Source: Paraburkholderia sp. IMGN_8
GTDB taxonomy: Bacteria; Pseudomonadota; Gammaproteobacteria; Burkholderiales; Burkholderiaceae
DNA: 64,000 bases
Assembly (NCBI RefSeq): GCF_038050405.1
Contig: NZ_CP150900.1
Location: forward strand, 4,464,001 to 4,528,000
Direction: 5' to 3'
Made by a program: the position numbers and the translations under genes. Numbering within the stretch: the stretch's first letter is position 1; the number at the start of each line of letters is the position of its first letter. A model generated the notes under the pieces. That model ran no database searches and was not told where the DNA came from. It saw nothing but the letters and a program-made list of their open reading frames with translations. Shown here piece after piece: positions 8,844 through 19,746 of this stretch.

Positions 8844-9485
8844 TCATCTCGATGCGGTGGCGAGCTTGATGCCCAAGCCGACGAATGCGCTACCGACGCC
8901 GCGATCCAGCCACTTCTTCACCGACGGCTTGCCGGAAAAGCGCCGCGTCACACTGCCCGCGATCCACGCGACAAAACTGTTCCAGATCATGCTCATCACG
9001 ACGAACACCACGCCGAGCGTGAGGAAGGCGAGCGCTTTGTGGTCGCTGCCGGTCGTCACGAACTGCGGGAAAAACGACACGAAAAACAGCACCACTTTCG
9101 GATTCAGCACGTTGGTCCAGAAGCCTTGCAGGAACAACTGACGCAGCGATTTCGGCGCACCCGCAGCACGTGCTTCGCCAGCCGCTGCGTCTGCCGCTGG
9201 TTTCGCGAAAATCAACCGCACGCCCAGATAGATCAGATAAATAGCGCCGACAAACTTGATGACGGTGAACGCGGTGGCCGACGCGGCCAGCAGCGCCGTC
9301 AAACCGAACGCGCAGGCAAGCGAATGAACGCAGCAACCGGCGGAGATACCAAGCGCGGACATCAGGCCCGCGCCACGGCCCTGCGCGACGCTGCGCCCGA
9401 CGATATAGGCCGTATCCGGCCCGGGCGTCACGTTCAGCAGAAAGACGGCGACGACAAAAAACTCGAAATGGGTGATGCCGAACAT
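8844..9485 (-). CDS. LysE/RhtB family amino-acid exporter
   Basis: 213-residue inner-membrane exporter. The family signature NVTPGPDTAYIVGRSVAQGR lies at the end of the first helix; five further hydrophobic segments and the conserved FWTNVLNPKVVLFFVSF stretch are present. ATG 9485 was chosen because the first helix begins right after it. The substrate (homoserine, threonine or another amino acid) cannot be told. It stands alone between htpX and fmt. Confidence 0.9.
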   Translation of the reverse strand: MFGITHFEFFVVAVFLLNVTPGPDTAYIVGRSVAQGRGAGLMSALGISAGCCVHSLACAFGLTALLAASATAFTVIKFVGAIYLIYLGVRLIFAKPAADAAAGEARAAGAPKSLRQLFLQGFWTNVLNPKVVLFFVSFFPQFVTTGSDHKALAFLTLGVVFVVMSMIWNSFVAWIAGSVTRRFSGKPSVKKWLDRGVGSAFVGLGIKLATASR

Positions 9486-9598
9486 GGGAATCCTCGAAAA
9501 CTGGGCTGTTGCATGGAGGATTCTAACGCGCCGCAGGGCTGCGGCGGGGGTGTTGAACATCGGCCGAACGGACAATGTTCAGGGCATGTGGACGGCTG

Positions 9599-10585
9599 TT
9601 ATTGCCCTTCGGGAAGCTGGAAACGCTGCCCCGCGGCCAGCGTCGCGCCGGCCAGGAATTCGCGCACCGGCAAGCGCTTGCCGCCAGGTTTCTGCAATTG
9701 CGTGAGACGCAGCGCGCCTTCTCCGCAGGCCACGACCACGCCTTCGGGCGAAACATCGGTGATCGTGCCGGGCGCGCTGTTGCCTTGCGTCTCTACGGGA
9801 GCCGCCGCCCAGATCTTCGCTGACGTGCCGTCGTCCAGCGTGGCCACGCCGCCGGGAAACGGGTCGAATGCGCGCACCTGGCGCGCGAGAACGTCGGCCG
9901 GCTTGCGCCAGTCGAGCGCGGCCTCATGTTTGCCGATCTTTTCCGCGTACGTCGCGCCTTCGGCCGGTTGCGGGGTTGCCGGCAGCTTGCCGTTGCGCTC
10001 GAGCTCGATCAACGCGTCGACGATCAGCTTCGCGCCGTCTTGCGCAAGCCGGTCGTGCAAGGTGGCCGTGGTGTCGTCTTCGGAGATCGACGTGCGCGCT
10101 TCGGAGATCATCGCGCCGGTGTCGAGGCCGACATCCATTTGCATCAGCGTGATGCCTGTTTCCGCGTCACCCGCTTCGATCGCCCGATGGATCGGCGCGG
10201 CGCCGCGCCAGCGCGGCAACAACGATGCGTGAATGTTGATACAGCCATACGGCGGGATATCCAGCACTTCCTGCGGCAGGATCAGGCCATAAGCGGCCAC
10301 CACCATCACGTCGTGCGGTGTAGCGCACAGCAGGTCGATGGCGGCGGCGGCTTCGGCCGGAAATTTGCCGGCGCGGCGCAGCGAAGGCGGCTGCGCGACA
10401 GCGAGCCCATGCTCCTGCGCATAGCGCTTCACCGGGCTCGCCTGCAATTTCATCCCGCGTCCGGCGGGCCGGTCGGGCTGGGTCAGCACGAGCGGCACCG
10501 AAAAACCGGCGCTGTGGATCGCGGCCAGCGCGGCCGCGGCGAACTCCGGTGTACCGGCAAAGATGACGCGCAACGAATGACTCAT
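9599..10585 (-). CDS. fmt: Methionyl-tRNA formyltransferase
   Basis: Formylates initiator Met-tRNA with 10-formyl-THF. The 328-residue protein starts [16 protein letters not shown] and contains [14 protein letters not shown] (the HPSLLP/RG-type substrate region, with Asn/His in [10 protein letters not shown]) and MDVGLDTG (the catalytic Asp region); a C-terminal tRNA-binding OB domain follows. Partner gene def lies 31 bases upstream on the same strand, the usual fmt-def pairing, here in the order def then fmt. Confidence 0.97.
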   Translation of the reverse strand: MSHSLRVIFAGTPEFAAAALAAIHSAGFSVPLVLTQPDRPAGRGMKLQASPVKRYAQEHGLAVAQPPSLRRAGKFPAEAAAAIDLLCATPHDVMVVAAYGLILPQEVLDIPPYGCINIHASLLPRWRGAAPIHRAIEAGDAETGITLMQMDVGLDTGAMISEARTSISEDDTTATLHDRLAQDGAKLIVDALIELERNGKLPATPQPAEGATYAEKIGKHEAALDWRKPADVLARQVRAFDPFPGGVATLDDGTSAKIWAAAPVETQGNSAPGTITDVSPEGVVVACGEGALRLTQLQKPGGKRLPVREFLAGATLAAGQRFQLPEGQ

Positions 10586-10616
10586 GAACGAGGGAAGTAG
10601 GCGAGGTGGACGCGTA

Positions 10617-11120
10617 TTACATCGCGTGGGCGAGCTTCTTCATCTTGCTCTTGATACGCGTCTGCTTCAGCGACGACAGGTACTCGACGAACACGCGGCC
10701 TATCAGGTGATCCATTTCGTGCTGGATGCAGACCGCGAGCAAGCCTTCGCAGTCCATCTCGAAGGTTTCGCCCTTCTCGTTCAGCGCCCGCACGCGCACT
10801 TTCTCGGCGCGCTCGACGTTGTCGTAAATGCCAGGCACCGAAAGACAGCCTTCTTCCGAAAGCTTCCTCTCGTCGCTCGACCAGATGATTTCCGGGTTGA
10901 TGAAGGCGAGCAGTTCGTCGTGCGCGTCCGACACGTCGATCACGACCACGCGCTCGTGCACGTCCACCTGGGTCGCGGCGAGACCGACGCCGGGCGCGGC
11001 GTACATCGTTTCGGCCATGTCGGCGACAAGCCGGCGGATGCGGTCGTTGACCACTTCGACCGGCTTCGCGATCTTGTGCAGCCGTTTGTCCGGGTAATTG
11101 ATGATGTTCAGTAAAGCCAT
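10617..11120 (-). CDS. def: Peptide deformylase
   Basis: Removes the N-formyl group from nascent proteins; metal-dependent. The 167-residue protein starting at ATG 11120 has all three family motifs: GVGLAATQ (44-51), EGCLSVP (90-96, metal-binding cysteine) and QHEMDHL (133-139, the HEXXH helix). The open frame continues upstream, but only this ATG gives the family N-terminus [14 protein letters not shown]. Co-transcribed with fmt. Confidence 0.97.
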   Translation of the reverse strand: MALLNIINYPDKRLHKIAKPVEVVNDRIRRLVADMAETMYAAPGVGLAATQVDVHERVVVIDVSDAHDELLAFINPEIIWSSDERKLSEEGCLSVPGIYDNVERAEKVRVRALNEKGETFEMDCEGLLAVCIQHEMDHLIGRVFVEYLSSLKQTRIKSKMKKLAHAM

Positions 11121-11362
11121 GATCTTGAAGTCGATTTGAGGCGCCGCTGACCGGTGGAAGGTTCGCGTTGGCCATTCGGCCAGGTTGTGAGCCCGTCGCG
11201 TTACGCAGAGGATAGATGGTGTCGAACCGGTTCGATTCAACGCGCTACTTGCGCTAGACAACGAGCCCGCGCGGGTGGGCGCGGCGCTGCGGTTATTTCG
11301 GATGATGAAAATTTTAGCATGGCGCCCGCCTGCCCGCTGGCCCTGTACGAGGATCGACCGCA

Positions 11363-12544
11363 ATGCACACCTTGCCCGCAACGGATATTGAACTCGCCGC
11401 CTGGTTGCGGCTGTCGCTCGCGCCGGGGCTGAAACCCGCCGCGCTGCGCTTGCTTCTGAGCGCTTTTGGACTGCCGGAAGCGATCTTTGAGCAATCGCCC
11501 GAGGCGCTCGCCGGCATCGCCGGCGAGGCTGCGGCGCGCGCCGTGCTGGCCCCGACCAGTCCCGAATTTGACGCGCAGTTCGCTACGGTGATTGCGTGGC
11601 GCGAGCTGCCCGGCAACCATCTGGTCGCGCTCGACGACCCCGCCTATCCGCCAACACTGCTGACCATGCCCGATCCGCCACCGCTGCTATATATAAAGGG
11701 TCGGCTGGATCTGCTGCATACGAGGGCGATCGCCGTGGTGGGCAGCCGCAGCGCCACGCCGCAAGGTGTCGAGGACGCGGAGCGTTTTGCGCGTGAGCTT
11801 TCAGTGGCGGGCGTGACGATCGTGTCGGGGCTGGCACTGGGCATCGACGGCGCCGCGCATCGCGGCGGTCTGGAAGGCGCCGGCGGCACGGTAGCGGTCA
11901 TCGGCACCGGCGCGGACCTCGTGTACCCATCGGCGCATCACGCCCTGGCTCGGCAGATCGCGGTACAAGGGGCGATTGTCTCGGAATGGCCGCTCGGCAC
12001 GCCTGCGCGTGCCGCCAATTTTCCGCAGCGTAACCGGCTGATTGCCGGCCTCGTTAGCGGCGTTCTGATTGTCGAGGCAGCAATGCGCTCAGGCTCGCTG
12101 ATCACCGCGCGGCTCGCCAATGAAATGGGGCGCGATATCTTTGCGTTGCCGGGGTCGGTCCATGCGCCGCTATCGCGTGGCTGTCATCGGATGATCAAAC
12201 AAGGTGCCAAGCTGGTCGAAACGCCCGATGAGGTGCTCGAGGAACTCGGCTTCGCCAAACCGTCGGCGGCTGCGTCCGCTTGCGCATCGCCAGTGCCGCG
12301 CGACGGTGAGGTTCGGGCGGATTCGGCACCGGCGGCGGCATCCGCAGTAGCCTCGTCAGCGATCACGGCAGAAGGTCAGCGACTGCTCGCCGCGCTCGGC
12401 CACGCGCCAACCACACTTGAAATTCTTGCCACCCGCACCGAGATGGAGGGCGCAGTATTACAAAACACGCTGCTGCAACTCGAACTCGCTGGCCGACTGA
12501 CCGTCCTGCCTGGCGGCCGCTTCATGCGGGCAAGCCACGGCTAA
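11363..12544 (+). CDS. dprA: DNA-processing protein DprA
   Basis: Loads RecA on incoming single-stranded DNA during natural transformation. 393 residues: an N-terminal helical/SAM-like part, the Rossmann-fold core with [41 protein letters not shown] and [15 protein letters not shown], then a variable Ala-rich linker (about 300-330) and a C-terminal winged-helix domain. Divergent from def across 242 bases. Only dprA of the competence genes is in view. Confidence 0.95.
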   Translation: MHTLPATDIELAAWLRLSLAPGLKPAALRLLLSAFGLPEAIFEQSPEALAGIAGEAAARAVLAPTSPEFDAQFATVIAWRELPGNHLVALDDPAYPPTLLTMPDPPPLLYIKGRLDLLHTRAIAVVGSRSATPQGVEDAERFARELSVAGVTIVSGLALGIDGAAHRGGLEGAGGTVAVIGTGADLVYPSAHHALARQIAVQGAIVSEWPLGTPARAANFPQRNRLIAGLVSGVLIVEAAMRSGSLITARLANEMGRDIFALPGSVHAPLSRGCHRMIKQGAKLVETPDEVLEELGFAKPSAAASACASPVPRDGEVRADSAPAAASAVASSAITAEGQRLLAALGHAPTTLEILATRTEMEGAVLQNTLLQLELAGRLTVLPGGRFMRASHG

Positions 12545-12633
12545 CCCTGCATTGACCAAGGTTGACCACGACTCGTGATCGGCCATGCTACATTCGCGCC
12601 AAAGCACCTGACAAAAGTACGCAAGGAACCACC

Positions 12634-13011
12634 ATGCCCGCGCTGAATCTCGACACCGACCAAGACCGGATCGCCGAGCGCGTCAACGAACCCGAGACGC
12701 TGTTCGTTGCCTGCTTGTGCGCGGAGTGGTGCGGAACCTGCCGTGACTATCGGGAAGCTTTCGACCGGCTGGCGGACAAGCACCCGGACATCTGTTTCGC
12801 ATGGATCGACATTGAAACCCACGCCGACCGCTTCGACGACCTGGACGTCGAGAATTTCCCGACCATCCTGATCGAGGACTCGGTAACGACACGTTTTTTT
12901 GGCACGGTTTTACCGCAGGCTGCGATTGTCGAGCGGATGCTGGCCGACCTGACTGCCGTGCCCGGCATCAGCGGGGCGCCAAAACTGCGGCCCGCGCTGG
13001 CGGTCGCCTGA
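12634..13011 (+). CDS. Thioredoxin-fold protein (WCGTC active site)
   Basis: 125-residue cytosolic thioredoxin-like protein. ATG 12634 has AAGGAA upstream. The active site is WCGTC rather than the usual WCGPC, and a cis-proline loop follows at NFPTILI. It has no signal peptide. It lies 89 bases after dprA and could be co-transcribed. It probably exchanges disulfides with an unknown partner; the Pro-to-Thr change usually alters redox potential. Confidence 0.85.
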   Translation: MPALNLDTDQDRIAERVNEPETLFVACLCAEWCGTCRDYREAFDRLADKHPDICFAWIDIETHADRFDDLDVENFPTILIEDSVTTRFFGTVLPQAAIVERMLADLTAVPGISGAPKLRPALAVA

Positions 13012-13262
13012 AGCGTAGCTGCCAGCCCCGCAGCCTTGCGGCACGGGCGTTGCGGGCTGTGCACAGTGCACTTGCCGGCGCTTCTTCAAGCGCTGGGCAC
13101 AACATTATATTGGTCCGCTTTTTTATGGCACTTGACGCGCCGCTCTCGCGCCGTGTGCTATAAAGCGGTCGTTATTGGGTCACAAAGGTCACAAACGAGG
13201 GTCGCGCTAAAGAAAGCGCACTCAAGGCCACCAACCCGAATCTACCAACCTCACATCGAGTC

Positions 13263-15926
13263 ATGTCCAAAGCACTGATCATCGCCGAAAAGCCTTCCGT
13301 CGCGAACGACATCGCGCGCGCTTTGGGCGGTTTTACCAAGCATGACGAATACTACGAAAGCGACGACTACGTCCTTTCCTCGGCAGTCGGCCATCTGCTG
13401 GAAATCGCCGCGCCCGAAGATTATGAAGTCAAGCGCGGCAAGTGGAGTTTCGCCAATCTGCCCGTCATTCCGCCACATTTCGACCTCAACCCGATCGCAA
13501 AAAGCGAGTCGCGCCTGAAGGTGCTGACCAAGCTGCTCAAGCGCAAAGACGTCGACCGGCTCATCAACGCATGTGACGCGGGGCGCGAGGGCGAGCTGAT
13601 TTTCCGCCTGATCGCGCAGCACGCAAAAGCCAGGCAACCGGTTCAACGCCTGTGGTTGCAATCCATGACGGCGGGCGCCATTCGCGACGGCTTTGCCAGT
13701 CTGCGCAGCGACGAAGAAATGCAACCGCTCGCCGATGCGGCGCGTTGCCGCTCAGAAGCGGACTGGCTGGTCGGCATCAACGGCACGCGCGCGATGACCG
13801 CGTTCAACAGCAAGGGCGGCGGTTTCTTCCTGACCACGGTCGGGCGGGTGCAGACGCCGACACTGTCGATCGTCGTCGAGCGTGAAGAGAAAATTCGCCG
13901 CTTCGTGCCGCGCGATTACTGGGAAGTGAAGGCGGAGTTCGTCTGCGCAGCCGGCTTCTATGAAGGCCGCTGGTTCGATCCGAAATTCAAGCGCGACGAG
14001 TTCGATCCGGAAAAACGCGACTCGCGACTGTGGGCGCTGCCCGCCGCCGAAACCATCGTCGCCGCCTGCCGCGGGCAAATCGGCACAGTAACCGAAGAAT
14101 CGAAGCCGTCCACACAACTGTCGCCGGCGTTGTTCGATCTGACCAGCTTGCAGCGCGAGGCCAACGGCCGCTTCGGCTTCTCGGCCAAAAACACGCTCGG
14201 TCTCGCTCAGGCTCTGTACGAGAAGCACAAGGTGCTGACCTATCCCCGGACCGACGCACGCGCGTTGCCGGAAGACTATATGGATACGGTCAAGCAAACG
14301 CTCGGCATGCTCAAGGAGAGCAATAACTATCTGCCGTTTGCCAAGCAGGTGCTCGACAAGGGCTGGGTGAAGCCGAACAAGCGCATCTTCGATAATTCGA
14401 AGATCAGCGATCACTTCGCAATCATCCCGACGCTGCAGGCGCCGAAGAATCTGTCCGAACCGGAACAGAAGCTCTACGACCTGGTCGTGAAGCGCTTCCT
14501 GTCGGTGTTCTTCCCGGCCGCTGAATACCGGGTGACGACGCGGATCACGGAAGTGGTCGGCCACCATTTCAAGACTGAAGGCAAGGTGCTGGTCGAACCG
14601 GGCTGGTTGCAGATCTACGGCCGTGAAATCAGCGGCGAAGACGCGAACCTCGTGCCGGTGCAAAAGGACGAGAAGGTCAAGACCGACAAGATCGCCGCGC
14701 AGCAACTGGTGACGAAACCACCCGCACGCTACAACGAAGCGACCTTGCTGTCGGCAATGGAAGGCGCGGGCAAGCTCGTCGAGGACGACGAACTGCGCGA
14801 AGCCATGGCAGCCAAGGGTCTGGGCACGCCGGCCACACGCGCCGCCATCATCGAAGGGCTGCTCGGTGAAAAGTATCTGATTCGCGAGGGCCGCGATCTG
14901 ATTCCGACCGCCAAGGCGTTCCAGCTGATGACGCTGTTGCGCGGCCTCGGCGTGAAGGAATTGACCGCACCGGAACTGACCGGCGAGTGGGAATACAAGC
15001 TCTCGCAGATGGAGCGCGGCAACCTGCCGCGCGACGCGTTCATGCAGGAGATCGCGCGCATGACGCAGACTATCGTCAAGCGCGCGAAGGAATACGATTC
15101 CGACACGATCCCGGGCGATTACGCGACGTTGCAGACGCCGTGTCCGAATTGCGGCGGTCAGGTGAAGGAAAACTACCGGCGCTTTGCGTGCTCGAAGTGC
15201 GAGTTCTCGATTTCGAAAATTCCGGGCGGACGTCAGTTCGAAATTCCGGAAGTCGAAGAGTTGTTGCAGAACAAGACGATCGGACCGCTGTCCGGTTTCC
15301 GCAGCAAGATGGGCCGGCCGTTCTCGGCAATCCTGAAGCTCTCGCTCGACGACGAGATCAAGAACTACAAGCTCGAGTTCGACTTCGGTCAGGATTCGGG
15401 CGGCGAAGATGGCGAACCGCCTGACTTCTCCGACCAGCAGCCGGTCGGCGCATGCCCGAAATGCAAGGGTCGCGTGTTCGAGCACGGCATGAGCTATGTC
15501 TGCGAAAACTCGGTCGCAAGTCCGAAGACGTGCGACTTCCGCTCGGGCAAGGTGATCTTGCAGCAGGAAATCGCCCGCGAGCAGATGGCGAAACTGTTGG
15601 AAGAAGGACGCACCGACCTGCTGACGAACTTCAAATCGTCGCGCACCGGCCGTAACTTCAAGGCGTTCCTCGTCAAGCAGAACGACGGCAAGATCGGCTT
15701 CGAGTTCGAGAAGAAGGAGCCGTCGGCGAAAACCGCTGCGAAGACTGCGGCGGCGAAGTCGGCAGCCAGCGCGGCGCCGGAACCGGATGACGAAGAAGCG
15801 GCAGTCGCTGTGAAGGCGGCGCCGGCGGCCAAAAAGGCGGCAGCGAAGAAAGCACCCGCCACCAAGACCGCGGCGGCCAAGAAGGCGCCCGCTAAAAAAG
15901 CAGTAGCGCGCAAGACCGGTTCGTAA
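13263..15926 (+). CDS. topB: DNA topoisomerase III with histone-like Lys/Ala tail
   Basis: Type IA topoisomerase of 887 residues. The Toprim domain opens the protein (SKALIIAEKPSVANDIARAL, with NACDAGREGELIF holding the acidic cluster). The catalytic tyrosine is Tyr327 in VLTYPRTDARALPEDYM. Two cysteine zinc-ribbon modules follow (CPNCGG...CSKCEF and CPKCKG...C). The last about 65 residues are Lys/Ala/Pro repeats (AAKKAAAKKAPATKTAAAKK), like the tails of bacterial H1-type proteins, probably binding DNA non-specifically. ATG start; upstream region 13012-13262 holds a possible TTGACG/TATAAA promoter with over-long spacing. Confidence 0.93.
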   Translation: MSKALIIAEKPSVANDIARALGGFTKHDEYYESDDYVLSSAVGHLLEIAAPEDYEVKRGKWSFANLPVIPPHFDLNPIAKSESRLKVLTKLLKRKDVDRLINACDAGREGELIFRLIAQHAKARQPVQRLWLQSMTAGAIRDGFASLRSDEEMQPLADAARCRSEADWLVGINGTRAMTAFNSKGGGFFLTTVGRVQTPTLSIVVEREEKIRRFVPRDYWEVKAEFVCAAGFYEGRWFDPKFKRDEFDPEKRDSRLWALPAAETIVAACRGQIGTVTEESKPSTQLSPALFDLTSLQREANGRFGFSAKNTLGLAQALYEKHKVLTYPRTDARALPEDYMDTVKQTLGMLKESNNYLPFAKQVLDKGWVKPNKRIFDNSKISDHFAIIPTLQAPKNLSEPEQKLYDLVVKRFLSVFFPAAEYRVTTRITEVVGHHFKTEGKVLVEPGWLQIYGREISGEDANLVPVQKDEKVKTDKIAAQQLVTKPPARYNEATLLSAMEGAGKLVEDDELREAMAAKGLGTPATRAAIIEGLLGEKYLIREGRDLIPTAKAFQLMTLLRGLGVKELTAPELTGEWEYKLSQMERGNLPRDAFMQEIARMTQTIVKRAKEYDSDTIPGDYATLQTPCPNCGGQVKENYRRFACSKCEFSISKIPGGRQFEIPEVEELLQNKTIGPLSGFRSKMGRPFSAILKLSLDDEIKNYKLEFDFGQDSGGEDGEPPDFSDQQPVGACPKCKGRVFEHGMSYVCENSVASPKTCDFRSGKVILQQEIAREQMAKLLEEGRTDLLTNFKSSRTGRNFKAFLVKQNDGKIGFEFEKKEPSAKTAAKTAAAKSAASAAPEPDDEEAAVAVKAAPAAKKAAAKKAPATKTAAAKKAPAKKAVARKTGS

Positions 15927-15980
15927 TTGGAGCCGGCGGCCGGGAGGTCACTCGCGTCCGGCCAGCTTCGCGCTTGCGAT

Positions 15981-16018
15981 AAAAAAGGCGCAGTCACATG
16001 AAGTGACTGCGCCTTTTT
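15981..16018. terminator. Bidirectional terminator between topB and the LysR gene
   Basis: 11-bp perfect stem GGCGCAGTCAC / GTGACTGCGCC (15987-15997, 16003-16013) with a run of A before it and TTTTT after it, so it can stop both convergent transcripts. Confidence 0.92.
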
Positions 16019-16086
16019 ATTTGCCTACCAGACTGCGCTTACCACCGCGCTCCCCGGCTAGTACGTGAGCTCACCTCAAGCTCAGT

Positions 16087-17175
16087 TCACAGCGGCGACA
16101 AAGCCGTCGGCCGCGAGCGATTCGATGTCCTCGGCACGGGCGACAACTCGCTGTCGAGGAGACGTGACAGCGGCTCAGCGCCGTCGAACGCTTCCGGCGG
16201 GGTGATCTCGGCGGAATCCAAAGCGGTCGCCGTGGCAGGCCGCACAAGGCCATCCTTGATCCACTGCTCACCGAGCAGGCTGTTCGGCGTCTGGCTGAAA
16301 TGCTCGACCAGGTGATCGATGAACGTGCGCACCTTCGCCGGCAAGTGGCGGCGGCTCGGATACGCAATGTTGATCTCCACCTGCGGCAAACGGTAATCGC
16401 CGAGCAGACGCACGAGCCTGCCGCGCGTCATGTCGCGCCCGATCAGATAGCTCGGCAGAATCGCGATGCCCATGCCGAGCAGCGCAAACTGCCGCAGCAT
16501 TTCCGTGTTGTTCGCCACGATCACGTTCGACGGACGCACCCGCACCTCGCCTTCCGGCCCCGTGAACACGCGCTCGTCGCCCCAATACTCGGACGGCAAG
16601 CTCAGGCACGGGTGCTCGAGCAGGTGCTCAGGACGTGTGGGCATGCCGTGCTTTTCCAGATACGCAGGCGTCGCGCACACCGTCATGCAACCGGTGGTCA
16701 AACGCCGCGTGACAATGCTCGCGCTGCGCATCTGCCGCGCGATAACGACGCCGACGTCGAAACCTTCTTCGACCAGATCGACCTGCCGATCCACCAGCGT
16801 GACATCGGGAATGACTTTCGGATAACGCTCCGCATAGGTCTGGAGCACCGGCGCCAAGTTATGCAACCCGAACACGACCGGTGCGACTATCCGCAACGTG
16901 CCAACGGGTTCGTGATTTCGCGCGACCACCATTTGCTCGACGTCTTCCAATTCGTCGAGAATCTGGCGCGCACGCTCAAGATAAACCTGGCCTGATTCGG
17001 TCAGCGACAAGCTGCGGGTTGTGCGATTGAGCAGCCGCGTGCCAAGGCGGCCTTCGAGATCGGCAACGTGGCGGGTCGCGACTGCGTTGGAAATATCCAT
17101 CGCGCTTGCAGCGCGGGCAAAACTGCCGAGATCCGCCACTTTGACGAAAACTCGCATCGACTGCAAATGATCCAT
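16087..17175 (-). CDS. LysR-family transcriptional regulator
   Basis: 362 residues, longer than the usual 290-310 because of a C-terminal extension of about 55 residues of low complexity. The N-terminal winged helix-turn-helix is clear (MRVFVKVADLGSFARAASAM ... LGTRLLNRTTRSLSLTESG) and is followed by a substrate-binding domain (GTLRIVAPVVFG ... GMGIAILPSYLIG). It is not next to an obvious target: pckG lies upstream in the same direction. Target and ligand unknown. Confidence 0.9.
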   Translation of the reverse strand: MDHLQSMRVFVKVADLGSFARAASAMDISNAVATRHVADLEGRLGTRLLNRTTRSLSLTESGQVYLERARQILDELEDVEQMVVARNHEPVGTLRIVAPVVFGLHNLAPVLQTYAERYPKVIPDVTLVDRQVDLVEEGFDVGVVIARQMRSASIVTRRLTTGCMTVCATPAYLEKHGMPTRPEHLLEHPCLSLPSEYWGDERVFTGPEGEVRVRPSNVIVANNTEMLRQFALLGMGIAILPSYLIGRDMTRGRLVRLLGDYRLPQVEINIAYPSRRHLPAKVRTFIDHLVEHFSQTPNSLLGEQWIKDGLVRPATATALDSAEITPPEAFDGAEPLSRLLDSELSPVPRTSNRSRPTALSPL

Positions 17176-17451
17176 AGGACTACTCCTGCCGTGTTACAGC
17201 TTCCTGAAAAGCAGTGAAGCGAACTTGGAATTCTCCTACGACTCGCGAAATCATGCAGAAGTTGCCCGTCAAAGCGGAAATATTGCCAATATTTGTGCCA
17301 CTGTGTTCCCCAGTGTGGGGCATGAACGCTCATTGTTCCCGAAAGAGAAACAATCTGCTGCACTGCAGCTTGCACTGTCTTTTTTGTTCGAACAGATGCA
17401 ACGGTCGCGCGGGCATTGCTGAATCAGCAAATGTGTTATGGGGTCGAATCA

Positions 17452-17479
17452 GAAAACAAAAAACCGCCCGAAGGCGGCT
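17452..17479 (-). terminator. Rho-independent terminator after pckG
   Basis: Hairpin with tetraloop, CCGCC-CGAA-GGCGG (about 17464-17477). On the minus strand it runs into TTTTTTGTTTTC. It lies 28 bases beyond the pckG stop. The 276 bases from here to the LysR start show no gene. Confidence 0.85.
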
Positions 17480-17506
17480 TTCCGTTCGAAGTGAATACTC
17501 ACATGA

Positions 17507-19363
17507 TCAGACCGCGAGTTTTCCTTCCAAGGCTGCTTTGGCCTGAGTCAGAGCCGGTGGCAACCCATGCTGCAGTGTGTCAAACAACTCGGCATGCAGA
17601 GCGAGTTCATCGCGCCAGGCAGCGTCGTCCACCGAGATCACCTGCTGGAATTGCTCGCGGCTGAAATCGAGCCCGCTCCAATCGAGGTCTTCATAGTGCG
17701 GCGACACGCCAAATGCATGTTCCTCGCCTTGCGCCGAGCCTTCAATGCGGCCGACCATCCAGCTCAACACACGCATGTTCTCGCCGAAACCCGGCCAGAC
17801 GAACTTGCCGTCCGCGCCCTTGCGGAACCAGTTCACGCAGAAGATTTTCGGCAGCTTCGCGTTCAATTTCTCGAGGCGCTCGCCGGTTTTGAGCCAGTGA
17901 CCGAAGTAGTCGCTCATGTTGTAGCCGCAGAACGGCAGCATGGCAAACGGGTCGCGGCGCACCACGCCCTGCTGGCCGGCGGCAGCGGCGGTCGTTTCCG
18001 AGCCCATGGTCGCGGCCATGTAGACGCCTTCGACCCAGTTACGCGCCTCGGTGACGAGCGGCACCGTGGTCGAACGGCGGCCACCGAAGATGAACGCGTC
18101 GATCGCGACGCCCGCCGGGTTCTCCCACTCAGCATCGATCGACGGACATTGCGAGGCCGGCGCCGTGAAGCGCGCGTTCGGGTGCGCCGCCTTGCGTCCG
18201 CTTTCTTTCGCGATCGCCGGCGTCCAGTCCTTGCGCTGCCAGTCGATCAGGTGTGCGGGCGGCTCGTCGGTCATGCCTTCCCACCAGACATCGCCGTCGT
18301 CGGTCAGCGCAACGTTCGTGAAGATGACGTTTTCCTTCAGCGTGGCCATTGCATTGAAGTTGGTCTTCTCGCTGGTGCCCGGCGCGACGCCGAAATAGCC
18401 CGCTTCCGGATTGATCGCGTACAGGCGGCCGTCCTTGCCCGGCTTGATCCATGCAATGTCGTCGCCGATTGTCGAGATTTTCCAGCCGTTCAGGCCTTTC
18501 GGCGGAATCAGCATCGCGAAGTTGGTCTTGCCGCAGGCCGACGGAAACGCGGCGGCGACGTGGTGCTTGCGCCCTTCCGGCGACGTCACGCCGAGAATCA
18601 GCATGTGTTCGGCGAGCCAGCCTTCGTCGCGGCCCATGGTCGACGCAATGCGCAGCGCAAAGCACTTCTTGCCGAGCAGCGCGTTGCCGCCGTAGCCTGA
18701 ACCGTAGCTCCAGATTTCACGCGATTCGGGGAAGTGAACGATGTATTTGGTGTCGTTGCACGGCCACGGCACGTCATTAGCACCCGTAGCGAGCGGCGCG
18801 CCGACCGAATGCACGCACGGCACGAACTCGCCGTCGGCACCCAGCACGTCGTACACCTTGCGGCCCATGCGCGTCATGATGCGCATGTTGGTCACCACGT
18901 ACGGGCTATCGGTCAACTCGACGCCGATGTGAGCAATCGGCGAACCGAGCGGTCCCATCGAGAACGGCACGACGTACATCGTGCGGCCGCGCATGGCGCC
19001 GTCGAACAGGCCGTCGAGCGTCGAACGCATTTCGGCTGGGGCGATCCAGTTGTTCGTTGGCCCGGCGTCTTCACGACGCTGCGAGCAGATAAAGGTGCGG
19101 TCTTCAACACGAGCCACGTCCGACGGATCGGACCACGCCAGATACGAATTCGGACGTTTGGCGGGATTGAGTTTCCTGAGGGTGCCGGCTTCGACCATCT
19201 GCGCGCACAGGCGGTCGTACTCCTCCTGCGAACCGTCGCACCAGACAACCTGATCCGGCTTGGTCAACGCCGCGACGCGCTCGACCCACTCGACCAGTTT
19301 TCGGTGTTTGACCCATGCGGGCACCTCGAAGGTGGGCTGTCCTTCGAATGAGGGATGATTCAT
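17507..19363 (-). CDS. pckG: Phosphoenolpyruvate carboxykinase (GTP)
   Basis: Converts oxaloacetate and GTP to PEP at the entry to gluconeogenesis. 618 residues, the normal size of the GTP-dependent class. Visible landmarks: the PEPCK P-loop [13 protein letters not shown] (around residues 275-285, with the reactive cysteine), [23 protein letters not shown], and [13 protein letters not shown] sequence near the C-terminus. ATG start at 19363, own terminator downstream. Needed for growth on acetate, amino acids or ethanolamine-derived acetyl-CoA. Confidence 0.97.
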   Translation of the reverse strand: MNHPSFEGQPTFEVPAWVKHRKLVEWVERVAALTKPDQVVWCDGSQEEYDRLCAQMVEAGTLRKLNPAKRPNSYLAWSDPSDVARVEDRTFICSQRREDAGPTNNWIAPAEMRSTLDGLFDGAMRGRTMYVVPFSMGPLGSPIAHIGVELTDSPYVVTNMRIMTRMGRKVYDVLGADGEFVPCVHSVGAPLATGANDVPWPCNDTKYIVHFPESREIWSYGSGYGGNALLGKKCFALRIASTMGRDEGWLAEHMLILGVTSPEGRKHHVAAAFPSACGKTNFAMLIPPKGLNGWKISTIGDDIAWIKPGKDGRLYAINPEAGYFGVAPGTSEKTNFNAMATLKENVIFTNVALTDDGDVWWEGMTDEPPAHLIDWQRKDWTPAIAKESGRKAAHPNARFTAPASQCPSIDAEWENPAGVAIDAFIFGGRRSTTVPLVTEARNWVEGVYMAATMGSETTAAAAGQQGVVRRDPFAMLPFCGYNMSDYFGHWLKTGERLEKLNAKLPKIFCVNWFRKGADGKFVWPGFGENMRVLSWMVGRIEGSAQGEEHAFGVSPHYEDLDWSGLDFSREQFQQVISVDDAAWRDELALHAELFDTLQHGLPPALTQAKAALEGKLAV

Positions 19364-19746
19364 CGACCTGTCTCCGTTTTGATAGCAATAGAAAAACGGT
19401 ACAAGCCCAGCGACGCTGCATGCGAGAGGCGTTCAATCCATCACGTCGGCATTCCTACGACTCGACGCGCAATTCGATTGTGCAGGTCATCGTGGGCTAC
19501 ACACAGCCCGTTGCGCGGAGGCGTCCGCCGACAGCCTTCTGAAACCGTCTGTAAAGCGGCTTGCCTCAACACCCAACAAACTGTTAAAAACGATGTCAAT
19601 CGGCGTTGCCGTGGTGCTGCTGTTCTTCGCGGCAGCTTCTACTGTAAAGCATCCATCCAGACCAACGTGTGACCTGGGTCACATGATGGGACAGCCAGCA
19701 TAACACTCCGTTCCGCACCGCCATGGTGCGCCGCAAGACACATACC
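19364..19746. other. Divergent intergenic region, pckG / hydroxyacid dehydrogenase
   Basis: 383 bases between two divergent genes. It presumably carries both promoters, but I see no convincing -35/-10 pair, operator palindrome or small gene. Confidence 0.4.

Noticed and set aside
13752..15485. 577-codon minus-strand open frame inside topB
   Set aside because: Antisense shadow of topB caused by high GC at third positions; topB has complete Toprim and catalytic motifs.
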